DNA of 64,000 nucleotides from Idiomarina ramblicola (lineage in GTDB: Bacteria; Pseudomonadota; Gammaproteobacteria; Enterobacterales; Alteromonadaceae): positions 186,001 through 250,000 of the forward strand of contig NZ_PIQC01000004.1 in the NCBI RefSeq assembly GCF_003987255.1. Reading direction: 5' to 3'. Shown one piece after another: positions 35,021-43,489 of the stretch (position 1 is its first letter; every line of letters starts with the position of its first letter). A model generated the notes under the pieces. It ran no database searches. It had not been told where the DNA came from and was given only the letters and a program-made list of their open reading frames with translations. The position numbers and the translations under genes are program-made.

Positions 35021-36193
35021 TCATTTCTGGTCACCGCTTATTTTCTGCTGCAAGTTATCAAGTCGGGTTTTAAGTGCGTTATTTTCAACATTTTCTTTGT
35101 AGCTAATTGCTAACGCTTTCTTTCTCATCTCCAGAGCTTTATTTAATTTACCAGCTGCTTCATAACCATCAGCGAGGCTGTCATATCCATCAGATTTGTT
35201 TGGATAACTTTCGGTGTTACTTCTGAAAATTGAGATTGCGGTATCATAGTCCTGCTTTTCTAAAGCATTGTACCCAGCGTGATTGATAGCTTTGTAGCTT
35301 GGTTTGGCGTTATACCCATATTTTTTAGAAACGTCTTTATAGTATTGTTGTATGGCTGTAACCCCTTCCTCGATTACTGCTCCAGAAGGTCGCAGTGAAG
35401 TGAGTTGCTTTTGAAACGCGAGGCTCATACCTGCTAGAGCTGTCGTATTGTGGCTCTCAGATACATCCAGATTAGTGTCGTAGCTGAACCCCTCACGATT
35501 GCTGGTATTCAATAGTTCTTTATATCGTTCAAATGCACTAAGCATTTGCCCGCCCTCATTCCCCATATTTACGTATAGGTACTTATTTAAGTCTTCTGGT
35601 TGGCTCAAGAATTTTGCAGCATCAGAAAAAATGACTTCGCTATCCCACCAAAGGCTCGGACTGAAAGCGAAATAAGCCTGAAACATTTCGGGTCTTGACT
35701 GCAGTGCATATACAGATAATAAGCCGCCAAGTGAGTGGCCGGAAAGGATCGCGTAATTATTTGTTCTGTAATTTGAATTTATAAAAGGTTTAAGCTCAGC
35801 CTCGATGAAATTAAGAAAGTCGTCTGCCCCGCCAGAAATGCCCCATTGATCATAGCTTTCATCATGGGTAGGTGTGAAATCCCGCGCACGGTGCGTGTTA
35901 GTTATGCCAACAATAATCATCTCCTGTGCCATTCCATCCTGACTTAGTAGATCCAATGTTCCGGCAGCATGCGCGAAGTTTCGCTGCCCATCCGTCAGAT
36001 ATAAAACGGGATAAGAAGTATCGGTGTAACGTGAATAATTGTTTGGAAGATGAATAATCAATTCACGTGACTCATCCAAAACCTCAGAATCAATACTAAC
36101 TATTACTGACTCCCCCCGGACTTTAGCACTGGCTTGCATGGAGATGAATAGCATTAAACATACAAAGGCAGGTAAAAACTTATGTCTCATCAC
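35021..36193 (-). CDS. secreted IroE/Fes-type esterase with TPR tail
   Basis: The 390-residue protein has a signal peptide (FLPAFVCLMLFISMQASA), an esterase-D/IroE-like alpha/beta domain (YPVLYLTDGQRNFAHAAG, AILSGHSLGGLLSVYALQSR with the nucleophile Ser, FSPSLWWDS and SESHNTTALAGMSLAF with the catalytic His) and a C-terminal TPR region (ALEMRKKALAISY). The family includes trilactone siderophore hydrolases as well as general esterases. It is tail to tail with the TPR serine hydrolase. A diverged relative with a broken active site lies at 37617-38765. Confidence 0.85.
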   Translation of the reverse strand: MMRHKFLPAFVCLMLFISMQASAKVRGESVIVSIDSEVLDESRELIIHLPNNYSRYTDTSYPVLYLTDGQRNFAHAAGTLDLLSQDGMAQEMIIVGITNTHRARDFTPTHDESYDQWGISGGADDFLNFIEAELKPFINSNYRTNNYAILSGHSLGGLLSVYALQSRPEMFQAYFAFSPSLWWDSEVIFSDAAKFLSQPEDLNKYLYVNMGNEGGQMLSAFERYKELLNTSNREGFSYDTNLDVSESHNTTALAGMSLAFQKQLTSLRPSGAVIEEGVTAIQQYYKDVSKKYGYNAKPSYKAINHAGYNALEKQDYDTAISIFRSNTESYPNKSDGYDSLADGYEAAGKLNKALEMRKKALAISYKENVENNALKTRLDNLQQKISGDQK

Positions 36194-36480
36194 AATTCCT
36201 TTTTTATGGAGGCACTAGGGCATAAAGCTTACTGTGTATTGTTTTAAATCAGCGACTTGAGATTACATGGTTAATCCGTTTTGTCAAAAGCTCACTGGAA
36301 GTAGCATTGAGAGTTTTACTAATTTACGGGGTATACCTTAAACAACCCCTAAAGCAGAAGCTAAGCAAAAGACTTTATGTCCGCTTTGAACTCACAGCCG
36401 AATAGCAGACATTGGCATTCTCTATCCTACAAGGTAATGTAGTTTGCAAAGTCGAGGTAATACACCCTTAGGACTACGGA
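36194..36480. other. intergenic region
   Basis: This is the promoter region for the esterase on the left and the acetyltransferase on the right. I see no gene, repeat or RNA in it. Confidence 0.4.
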
Positions 36481-36900
36481 ATGCCAGCATCTCAGATTGT
36501 TTTAAAAGAAGAGCCACCTAATGCATCAGATTTCGCATTAATTAGAAGGTCTGTTGGTTGGGAAAATCCAGAATTACCAATTATTCAAAACAGCATAAAT
36601 TCTTCTTTATTCTGGGTTTCAGCATATCTTGACAATCGAATGGTTGGCTGTGGCCGTTTAATTGGCGACGGCTCAATGTACTTCTATGTTCAGGATGTCA
36701 TCATTCATCCAGAACATCAGAACCTTGGCTTGGGCTCTCAAATCATGCAATCTATAAATCAGTACATTGCTGTCAATTGCCCACCTGGTTCAACAGTTGG
36801 ACTACTAGCAACAAAAGGAAAAGAAGCGTTTTATCGAAAATATGGTTTTAAACCTCGTAACGGTCAAGAATTAGGTTTGGGCATGTGCCGGTTTATTTAG
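36481..36900 (+). CDS. GNAT-family N-acetyltransferase
   Basis: The 139-residue protein has a GNAT fold: a central strand MYFYVQDVIIHPEHQNLGLG with the acetyl-CoA-binding loop HQNLGLGSQIM (R/Q-x-x-G-x-G/A type), followed by a helix and the YRKYGFKPR motif near the end. It probably acetylates a small-molecule amine; the substrate cannot be told. It sits alone between an esterase and a glyoxalase-type gene, typical island cargo. Confidence 0.85.
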   Translation: MPASQIVLKEEPPNASDFALIRRSVGWENPELPIIQNSINSSLFWVSAYLDNRMVGCGRLIGDGSMYFYVQDVIIHPEHQNLGLGSQIMQSINQYIAVNCPPGSTVGLLATKGKEAFYRKYGFKPRNGQELGLGMCRFI

Positions 36901-36936
36901 CTATTCCCCTTAGCGGATAATCTCAGTTTTACTACT

Positions 36937-37022
36937 GGCTCCTAACGGCGTTAGAGTCCTACTCGCAGGGTGTCATAGAGCAAGGATCGGACATTAACTT
37001 CCAGCTTAATTTGTTATGCGCG
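36937..37022 (-). repeat. candidate attC-like site of an inverted single cassette
   Basis: On the minus strand the VOC gene stop (GCA TAA CAA) opens a stretch ATAACAAATTAAGCTGG... that closes with GGACTCTAACGCCGTTAGGA. The inner arms GTTAATGTCC and GGACTCTAAC pair, and the outer ATAACAA / CGTTAGG resemble the R'' and R' boxes of attC. Overlap of the stop codon with TAACAA is usual in integron cassettes. It is weaker than the three sites at 43.4-44.6 kb. Confidence 0.3.
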
Positions 37023-37394
37023 TTTCTCAATTTTCCACGGTGGGTTCAAGCGGTTCTCACCAGCCCAATAAAGTTTGATTTTGTTACCAGATGGATCTCT
37101 TAATATTGCTTCCTTCCATAGATAGCGTTGCTCGGTAGGTTGCTGCTCAAACTGAATTCCTTTTTGACAAAGACGCTGGTAAAGCTCGTCAAGATTTTCA
37201 TGTTCGAAGTAAATTATCGAATTATTCTCAAAGTCGTCGCTTTCAAGTGATAATGAAAATGTAGAATTGCCCTCTGGACAAGAAAATCTAGCGTAATGCT
37301 GTGTATCGACGATTTGAGTAAAACCGAGAGTAAGATAAAAGCTTACGGCATCATCCATATTTTTTACTGGTAGAGTAACCTGGTTAAGTTCCAT
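37014..37394 (-). CDS. VOC-family (glyoxalase/bleomycin-resistance) protein
   Basis: The 126-residue protein shows the vicinal-oxygen-chelate pattern: NQVTLPVKNMDDAVSFYLTL at the start, LYQRLCQKGIQFEQQPTEQR in the middle and the typical ending AILRDPSGNKIKLYWAGENR. The fold binds a metal or small ligand; members act as glyoxalases, dioxygenases or drug-binding resistance proteins. It is a single gene with possible cassette-like boundaries on both sides. The substrate is not predictable. Confidence 0.85.
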   Translation of the reverse strand: MELNQVTLPVKNMDDAVSFYLTLGFTQIVDTQHYARFSCPEGNSTFSLSLESDDFENNSIIYFEHENLDELYQRLCQKGIQFEQQPTEQRYLWKEAILRDPSGNKIKLYWAGENRLNPPWKIEKRA

Positions 37395-37616
37395 TCAACC
37401 GCCTAGCGTATAACGACTTATTAGAGTGAATTCTTAGTAAAACACAGAATAAAGGAGATTCAAATTTCCTACACAACCTACACCATTTTTGATAACAAAA
37501 CTTTACCAAGACGTGTGTCGGTTATGGTCCCTGAGCCTATTACAGACAACAATTTAGTTCCGATAGCGAGTACTGCCGGTAGTGCCTTTTTAGCATTGGA
37601 ACGATGTTGACACCTT

Positions 37617-38765
37617 TTAGTTGCTATTAAGTTTTGACTGGTATCGCTTCAAAGCTGCGCTGTGCTTTTTTCTATGCCATGTTAGCTGATTTTCCGAGTG
37701 CTTCACTGCATCCGTTTGAAATTTAACTGCGCTTTTAAAGTCTCCCAGGCTTGCATAAGCTTTAGCAACGTAATGGTAACTGTAAGAGTCATCGGGGTAG
37801 AGCGCTATAAGTTTTTTTAATACATCAAAACCCTTCTCAGAGCTAGACTCAATGAGGTGATTTCCGAGATTTTGAATCGAGCGTTTAGGAGAGACTTGAA
37901 ATCCATATTTCTCGTCAGATAGAAACTTGTAATGCGCCACTATTGCCTCAACACCTTTTTGAGAAATAGCAGAGTCAGGTGCTAAACCATTATGAATATC
38001 ATCAAACAGCGTTTCGATGGCTGTAACCGTCGACAATATAGGTAAAGACATAAAGTAATTATCGGCGAAATGCTTTTCGTGCAAATCCAGGCTTGAAGGT
38101 GCATATTGCTGAAGCTGTTTGCTAAGCCTCGCATAATCAGTCTGCTGATGGTTTTCTTTTACATTGGTGCCATAGCTAAAGAGTAAAAAGCGCGGCTTCT
38201 TATCAAGTTTAGATAGCATCTCTTGAGCGTTTGATTGCAAGCCAACAAAGTCATTTTTAAGCTCTGGGCTGACCGCAATATATGCATTCATTAAATCCGG
38301 CTTCCTAAATAATGCTGACAACACAATACTGCCGTTATGCCGAAACCCGCTCATGATACGAAATCCGTTAGTGCGGTAGGTATTATCTAGTTCAGTGAAC
38401 AGCTTTTGTTCAAAGAAATCGAGTAGCGGCGTTGTTTCCCCTGAACTGTCAAAGAGCTTTCCCACCGGATTACCCTGCGCGGGTGTAACAATAATCGTCT
38501 TGAGCCACGGCCATTCTCCATTATGACTCATCCAGTCATGCGTCCCTCTTAGATAGGTAGTTGCATGAGGATGAAAGTCAAAAAGCACTGGATAACTCCT
38601 GGAAGTTTTCTGTTGGTAACCTGATGGCAGTACGACGTTGAATACCAGAGGAACTTCAAATTCGGAATGTTGAATCTCCAACTGTTTGGTCACTGATGAA
38701 GCATGAGTAATGAAACTGAGGAAAACGACTAATAGGCTTAACAATATAGCGGGTGCATTCTTCAT
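37617..38765 (-). CDS. esterase-fold protein with lost nucleophile, TPR tail
   Basis: The 382-residue protein has a signal peptide (MKNAPAILLSLLVVFLSFIT) and aligns by eye with the esterase at 35021-36193: YPVLFDFHPHATTY, YRTNGFRIMSGFRHNGSIVL, YIAVSPEL and a C-terminal TPR region (SYHYVAKAYASLGDFKSAVK). The elbow that reads GHSLGG in the active paralog is GFRHNG here, so the catalytic Ser is gone. The frame is otherwise intact over its full length, so the protein is probably expressed, as a pseudo-enzyme with a binding or regulatory role. This is inferred from motif comparison only. Confidence 0.75.
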   Translation of the reverse strand: MKNAPAILLSLLVVFLSFITHASSVTKQLEIQHSEFEVPLVFNVVLPSGYQQKTSRSYPVLFDFHPHATTYLRGTHDWMSHNGEWPWLKTIIVTPAQGNPVGKLFDSSGETTPLLDFFEQKLFTELDNTYRTNGFRIMSGFRHNGSIVLSALFRKPDLMNAYIAVSPELKNDFVGLQSNAQEMLSKLDKKPRFLLFSYGTNVKENHQQTDYARLSKQLQQYAPSSLDLHEKHFADNYFMSLPILSTVTAIETLFDDIHNGLAPDSAISQKGVEAIVAHYKFLSDEKYGFQVSPKRSIQNLGNHLIESSSEKGFDVLKKLIALYPDDSYSYHYVAKAYASLGDFKSAVKFQTDAVKHSENQLTWHRKKHSAALKRYQSKLNSN

Positions 38766-39076
38766 CGAACTTACACTTTAAATGTTTGTTAACTTAGAGC
38801 TAACATTACCATAACGACTTTCGGATGCTAGTGAAAATCGGTCTACAGAAGCAGATGGCCATCTAATAGCAGGAAGCTGAAGATTTGCTATGAGCGAAAG
38901 GCTGACACTGATGACTCAGAACTCAGTTAGCATTTCCACATACGAACTGTTCATCTCTTATAAAGTCATGTACTAGCAAAGACGGGTCTTGTCTGTTATT
39001 AATACTAAAAATATACAGGTGTATTGGGCATTAGAAAAACACCTCATATTAAATTAAACTCCCTCAAGGAAGATAA
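38766..39076. other. intergenic region
   Basis: This stretch lies between two divergent genes (pseudo-esterase left, SnoaL-like right). I see no gene or repeat; AAGGA is present just before the start at 39077. Confidence 0.4.
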
Positions 39077-39508
39077 ATGAAATATTTTTATGCAATGCTT
39101 GCTTCACTTTTACTATCAAACGCAACACTTGCCAGCGAGCTGACCGCCAAGGTTAACGAATATTTCGAAGCCCAAAAAGCCGTAGAACATAAAGACTCAA
39201 AGGAAAGTGACGTTAATAACTTACTGGCCTTGCTTACTAAAGACGCAACGTTCGAACACCCCAGATTTGATGCCATTCTATCCAAAGACGAATATAAAGA
39301 AGGCCTCCTTAACTACTTAGGAAGTTATGGCGAGTGCGATATCCAGATAAAGAATGTTATTGAAGGACTTAATGCGGTCACCGTCGAATATTTGCACCCC
39401 TGCACTGATAGAGAAGGTAATTCAGATCCTGAAAGGAACAAAGAGGCATTGGTTACTTTGTTCGAATTTAAAAGTAATAAGATAAACCTAATTAAGCATT
39501 ATTTCTGA
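39077..39508 (+). CDS. exported SnoaL/NTF2-like small protein
   Basis: The 143-residue protein has a signal peptide (MKYFYAMLASLLLSNATLAS) and a body resembling SnoaL/NTF2-like folds: a helix with VNEYFEAQKAV, LLTKDATFEHPRFDAILSKD and a C-terminal strand VTLFEFKSNKINLIKHYF. Such proteins are cone-shaped ligand binders, some enzymatic. Two Cys residues (about 95 and 112) may form a disulfide in the periplasm. Function unknown; AAGGA precedes the ATG. Confidence 0.65.
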   Translation: MKYFYAMLASLLLSNATLASELTAKVNEYFEAQKAVEHKDSKESDVNNLLALLTKDATFEHPRFDAILSKDEYKEGLLNYLGSYGECDIQIKNVIEGLNAVTVEYLHPCTDREGNSDPERNKEALVTLFEFKSNKINLIKHYF

Positions 39509-39567
39509 TCCGAAAGTTAGTAATCTTAACCAACCTGTAGAGCTCTAAAAAGCTACTACAATAATTA

Positions 39568-40344
39568 TTGAGCCGAGATATTTTGACGCACACGACCTCA
39601 ACACCACCAACGCCGCCTGAAATTACCTCCGAGTCTCAAGATTCAACTTTTTTCTCACGCTTAGCCGTTTTCATTACTGTCGTAGTATTTTTTGGATTTA
39701 TTCTTAATGGGGTCGTCAACCATGAACAGTTTGGACGATTCACTTTATGGATAGGGTTACATGGAGCATGCAGTGCGGCCTGGTACCTGTTACTTATTAA
39801 TCAGTTAAGGCTTTCCAGAACTGGTCGTATGGAAGCACATAAACGTATGGGGAAAATCAGTGTTGTGCTGGTAATAGCTATCCTGTCGACTGGCGTAATG
39901 ATGGTGCTGGGACTATACGAATACCTGGTTAATATGGGTGCTTTTGATCCTTCCGATGCAAGCGCTCGAACACTAGCAGGAGGCTTGATAGGCGGCACCT
40001 TTTTGCAGTGGACCATATTTGCAGCTTTATACATTTTGGGTTTGCTTAATGTCCGTAACCCGACACACCACAAACGATTTATGTTGGCCTCTGCTATACA
40101 AATGATGCCTGAAAGCCTGTCCCGTATTACTCATGTGCTGAGCCTGCCGGGTTACGGGATGCTGATCATTATGTTTTTGGTTTACTTATCGATTATGGTG
40201 TATGACTGGAGAACCGACCGCCGCCTTCACTGGAGTACCCTTACTGCTCTTGCGCTGTTTATCCTTTTGGCGATCTCAATTTACACAGTTTTCCGCTCAC
40301 AGGTCTGGGGAGACTGGGTAGTTAACGTGTTAAGCGGAATATGA
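39568..40344 (+). CDS. DUF2306-like multi-pass membrane protein
   Basis: The 258-residue protein starts at TTG 39568 and has seven hydrophobic segments (for example RLAVFITVVVFFGFILNGVV, LWIGLHGACSAAWYLLLINQ, VVLVIAILSTGVMMVLGLYE, IIMFLVYLSIMVYDW). Several membrane His residues (LHGAC, HHKR, THVL) lie in positions reminiscent of heme-binding four-helix proteins, but this is not firm. It precedes a serine hydrolase by 24 bp and could be in the same transcript. Function is not known. Confidence 0.6.
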   Translation: MSRDILTHTTSTPPTPPEITSESQDSTFFSRLAVFITVVVFFGFILNGVVNHEQFGRFTLWIGLHGACSAAWYLLLINQLRLSRTGRMEAHKRMGKISVVLVIAILSTGVMMVLGLYEYLVNMGAFDPSDASARTLAGGLIGGTFLQWTIFAALYILGLLNVRNPTHHKRFMLASAIQMMPESLSRITHVLSLPGYGMLIIMFLVYLSIMVYDWRTDRRLHWSTLTALALFILLAISIYTVFRSQVWGDWVVNVLSGI

Positions 40345-40368
40345 TTTTCTAACTGCACAAGGAACGTA

Positions 40369-41784
40369 ATGAAATTTATAGCTTATTTTATACTTCTCAT
40401 GAGTCTGACTTTCCCGGTCGTAAAGGCTGAAGCCAATAGCGCCTTTGATAAGCTATTAGATCAGTATCATCAACAAATTGGCTTTTCTGGCTCTGTACTC
40501 GTCATGAAAAATGGCAAGCCTTTGTTAGCAAAGGCTGTGGGGTATGCAGATGATACTGTGCCAGAACCAGTCACTCTACAAACACGTTTTAATATTGGCT
40601 CCATCCAAAAGAACCTGACTGCTGTATTAGTTCTTCAAGCTCATGATAAAGGATTATTTAATCTTGACGATACTCTCAATAAGTTTTCTCTGGGTTTCAC
40701 GGATCCGCAGACGCAGAACATCACGATAAAACACTTACTGGAACACCGCTCTGGTTTTGGTGACCTGTTTACAGCCGAATACCGAAAGAACCCAAGCAAG
40801 TACAAAACCATCAATGAAAAATTGGAAGTTTTGAGGGATCACTCCCTGCTGTTTACGCCCGGCAGTAATCGAAGATATTCAAATTATGGCTACATTGTGC
40901 TTGGAGCGATTCTCGAGAAAACAACGGGCCAGAATTATTGGAAGTTGCTCGAAGAAGATATTTTTCAGCCTTCACGTAACGTACTTACTCGTGAACAAAT
41001 CAGTCATACACAAAAAACATTAGCCGAGCCTTATCACTTGAGTTATGACGGGATACGGTTGCCGGTAGCGCCGAACCTGCGCGAGCATAAATCTCCTGAT
41101 GGAGGCGGTCAAATGAGTGTGTTTGAGCTTTATGCCTTCTACCATCATCTGTTCATAGATAAAGAATTGTTGTCACCCAGCAGTTTAAAGACTTTCAGGG
41201 CACTACAAAAAGACCAACAGCAATGGCTGGCGTTTGGCGGTGGGGCTGGTGTGAGCACTGCCGTAGAACTTGATTTTGTCAACGATACTTGGGTGATTGT
41301 ACTGGCAAATACAGACCGTTTAGTTGCTGAACGCCTCTCATCAAGACTTAGAAGTCTGGTGGCAACAGGCGAATACGCAGACGTAAAAGTTTCACCTCAA
41401 CTCTTCACTTACCGTTTTTATAAGCAAAAGAATGAGGAAACATTCGTATCGGAATTTGAGGCTGCTTATGAAAAAGCGGGCTATCGCTCTTTTATGGGTA
41501 AAGTTGTGACAGACTTAGCAAGGGAACTCATTGCTGACGAGAAAGGTCACGAAGCTATTCCTCTTCTACATTTTTTAACTACGCGTTACCCGTCTGTTCC
41601 AGACGTTCATGATGGACTCGCATTTGGGTACTGGAGTATAGGGAAAACAGAAAAAGCAAAGGAAGTATTTTCAAAGGCTTTGAGTTTACAAAAAGATTAT
41701 CAGAGCCAATTCAGTACGGATAATTATCAAACCTCAATCGGTCCAGAAGTTTCAAGCCCGCCCTCCAATTCAACTAAGCAATAA
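40369..41784 (+). CDS. secreted serine hydrolase with TPR-like tail (third type)
   Basis: The 471-residue protein has a signal peptide (MKFIAYFILLMSLTFPVVKA), SxxK as S78-IQK81 and YSN as Y170-N172. The usual HGG is replaced by FGGGAGVST. A helical tail with one TPR (VHDGLAFGYWSIGKTEKAKE, VFSKALSLQKDY) follows. It is a distant relative of the hydrolase at 33458-34897. The altered third motif may change substrate range rather than abolish activity. It follows the membrane protein gene closely. Confidence 0.85.
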   Translation: MKFIAYFILLMSLTFPVVKAEANSAFDKLLDQYHQQIGFSGSVLVMKNGKPLLAKAVGYADDTVPEPVTLQTRFNIGSIQKNLTAVLVLQAHDKGLFNLDDTLNKFSLGFTDPQTQNITIKHLLEHRSGFGDLFTAEYRKNPSKYKTINEKLEVLRDHSLLFTPGSNRRYSNYGYIVLGAILEKTTGQNYWKLLEEDIFQPSRNVLTREQISHTQKTLAEPYHLSYDGIRLPVAPNLREHKSPDGGGQMSVFELYAFYHHLFIDKELLSPSSLKTFRALQKDQQQWLAFGGGAGVSTAVELDFVNDTWVIVLANTDRLVAERLSSRLRSLVATGEYADVKVSPQLFTYRFYKQKNEETFVSEFEAAYEKAGYRSFMGKVVTDLARELIADEKGHEAIPLLHFLTTRYPSVPDVHDGLAFGYWSIGKTEKAKEVFSKALSLQKDYQSQFSTDNYQTSIGPEVSSPPSNSTKQ

Positions 41785-41803
41785 AAATCTGCACCAACAC
41801 CAG

Positions 41804-41877
41804 TATTGTCGACAATATAACGAGGATAATCAGTAATTATTTATAATTTACAACTTATAAATGTACATTGTCGACAA
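41804..41877. promoter_or_regulatory. two palindromic boxes upstream of the PQ-loop gene
   Basis: TATTGTCGACAATA at 41804-41817 is a perfect 14-bp palindrome. Its core TTGTCGACAA occurs again at 41868-41877, 20 bp before the start codon. Paired palindromes in a promoter suggest a dimeric regulator, whose gene I cannot identify here. Confidence 0.55.
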
Positions 41878-41897
41878 ACCGACGAAATTAGAATGCT

Positions 41898-42614
41898 ATG
41901 CTTTTCAACTTCTTTGGGACTTTGAATTCAATATTGATTGTAGTCAGCTTGATTGGTGTTTTCTCTCAGGTACGAACAATTTGGTCACGAAAAAAAGGTA
42001 ACTTGAATAGAGCAACTGAAGCCCTCTCTCTTAATAAGTTTTTCGTGAGCTTTTTGGCTTACTACTCTTTCTTTGTATATGGCATGTCAATAGAGCCTTT
42101 TAATCATTTCATTGTTTGGCCGAGGCTGACCGCTGCTCTGTTAGTAGCTGTTATTTTGTATGAAATATGGTTTGACCGGAAAACTGCTGTCCCTCTGACT
42201 TTCTTTATTTTTGCGATTTTCTTGCTTGCATCAGGAGCCATTTTCGGACTGACGGCAGGCACATACGAAGATGAAGGACGTCATTTAATGACAGTAATGA
42301 TTGTTGTAATTACCATCTCCCTTGCACAAGGTTATATTCATCAAATCATCCAGGTTCTTAAGTTAGGCAGCACCGGTGCACTAGATATCAAGATGAGTCA
42401 ATTCATTTTGCTTATGGATATGTCGACAATCGCATTTGCTTTTGCCATGGGACTCGAAAATGGCTGGCCTCTATTGCTACTAGCAGTAGTTAGTGCCTGT
42501 ACCAAGCTCATTATCCTTTACCTTTTTCATTGGGCCAGGACAAGCTTGTCAGCAGAGAGAAGGCGCCAGGCTCTAAGCCAAAGGTCAGCAACGAGCGAAA
42601 AGCCGACTTTCTGA
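41898..42614 (+). CDS. seven-helix PQ-loop-like membrane protein
   Basis: The 238-residue protein has about seven hydrophobic helices. Two parts look related: GVFSQVRTIWSRKK with ALSLNKFFVSFLAYYSFFVY, and YIHQIIQVLKLGSTGALDIK with FILLMDMSTIAFAFAMGL. This is the layout of PQ-loop/SWEET-like transporters, where the Q follows a helix and a short loop leads to a second helix. A sugar or small-solute transporter is possible but not shown. The last 20 residues overlap the 367-bp repeat that starts at 42570. Confidence 0.6.
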   Translation: MLFNFFGTLNSILIVVSLIGVFSQVRTIWSRKKGNLNRATEALSLNKFFVSFLAYYSFFVYGMSIEPFNHFIVWPRLTAALLVAVILYEIWFDRKTAVPLTFFIFAIFLLASGAIFGLTAGTYEDEGRHLMTVMIVVITISLAQGYIHQIIQVLKLGSTGALDIKMSQFILLMDMSTIAFAFAMGLENGWPLLLLAVVSACTKLIILYLFHWARTSLSAERRRQALSQRSATSEKPTF

Positions 42615-42936
42615 CTTTCGGCCTACTTCAACTAATGACTAGCCGCCCCGTTATTAGTAAGTGTGGGTGAGACCAATGATGGACGGCATCTTCACTTCGG
42701 CAATATTGCGCGCTTTGTTGTTGAGTTGTTTATTTAAGTCGTTTAATGTCAATTACATAACAAAAACTAAAGGTTAGATATTGTGCGCTCGGTGGAGTGT
42801 AACTGAGCATGCTCAAATTGCCTTTGCTAACTCGAAACCTTTCGAGGCAGGCATGTTAGCTTGATCAGTAACTTAAGAAGAAAAACTATAAATTGAACGA
42901 ATTCCGAAGTGCGCACGCACAAAATACAAATGTTAC
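42570..42936 (+). repeat. 367-bp dispersed repeat, copy A
   Basis: It runs from AAGCCAAAGGTCAGCAACGA through TTTAAGTCGTTTAATGTCAA, ACATAACAAAAACTAAAGGT, CTGAGCATGCTCAAATTGCC and GAATTCCGAAGTGCGCACGC to ACAAATGTTAC. Its partner is at 31237-31603, inverted. The cassette genes begin 13 bp after its right end. Its left end is inside the 3' end of the PQ-loop gene. Confidence 0.75.
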
Positions 42937-42948
42937 AACTAGGTCACT
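42615..42948. other. intergenic region occupied by the 367-bp repeat
   Basis: Nearly all of it is copy A of the repeat described at 42570-42936. No integron integrase or clear attI site is seen before the first cassette gene. Confidence 0.5.
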
Positions 42949-43410
42949 ATGGATGATTTCGAGAAAATTCTGATTACTGGGACTGTGACTATACTGGGTG
43001 GCTTCATAATTCATGCGGCATCGCAGCTGTTCTTGAAGTTATTCATCGAGCCGCTTCAAAGGTACCGACAATATAAGGCCGAAGCAGTCATGCTTTTAAG
43101 CTTCTACTCGAACCTGCTCCACTCCAGGTTGCGCGAAGATGATGATCAAGGGTATCGGGACAGGTATTACAAAGCCCAAGACGAAATACGAACGTGCATG
43201 GCCAACATAAAGGCATCGTATTATTCGATCTCTCCTCGGTGGCTTGCAATCGTTTTGCGTGCTATTCCGAAGAAAACACGATTCAAGGAAGCTACAAAAA
43301 ACCTATTGACGCTGTCGTTCTTGGGGCAATTGCTGACCGAGGACGATGGCCACAAAAAAAATATGGAGTTGGCACAGTCAACTGTGGAGATATTGGGGGC
43401 CGAGTGGTAG
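42949..43410 (+). CDS. integron cassette gene 1, membrane-anchored hypothetical
   Basis: The 153-residue protein has one N-terminal hydrophobic segment (ILITGTVTILGGFIIHAASQ) and a charged helical body (YRDRYYKAQDEIRTCMANIK, RWLAIVLRAIPKKTRFKEAT). I do not recognise the family. It ends four bases before an attC-like site, as cassette genes do, and starts 13 bp after the 367-bp repeat. A coiled-coil or four-helix cytosolic domain anchored to the inner membrane is likely. Confidence 0.6.
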   Translation: MDDFEKILITGTVTILGGFIIHAASQLFLKLFIEPLQRYRQYKAEAVMLLSFYSNLLHSRLREDDDQGYRDRYYKAQDEIRTCMANIKASYYSISPRWLAIVLRAIPKKTRFKEATKNLLTLSFLGQLLTEDDGHKKNMELAQSTVEILGAEW

Positions 43411-43414
43411 TTCG

Positions 43415-43473
43415 TTGTAACAATCGCGTCAAAGGCGACGCTCGTACCTTGCGCGTTTTACGCGGGCGTTAGT
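43415..43473 (+). repeat. attC site 1
   Basis: TTGTAACAATCGCGTCAAAG opens the site and TTACGCGGGCGTTAG closes it (R''-type TAACAA and R'-type GCGTTAG), with self-complementary parts between (GCGTC/GACGC and GCGCG-rich arm). Length about 59 bases, as in classical integron recombination sites. Confidence 0.75.
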
Positions 43474-43489
43474 TTCACAAGGAAAGTTT

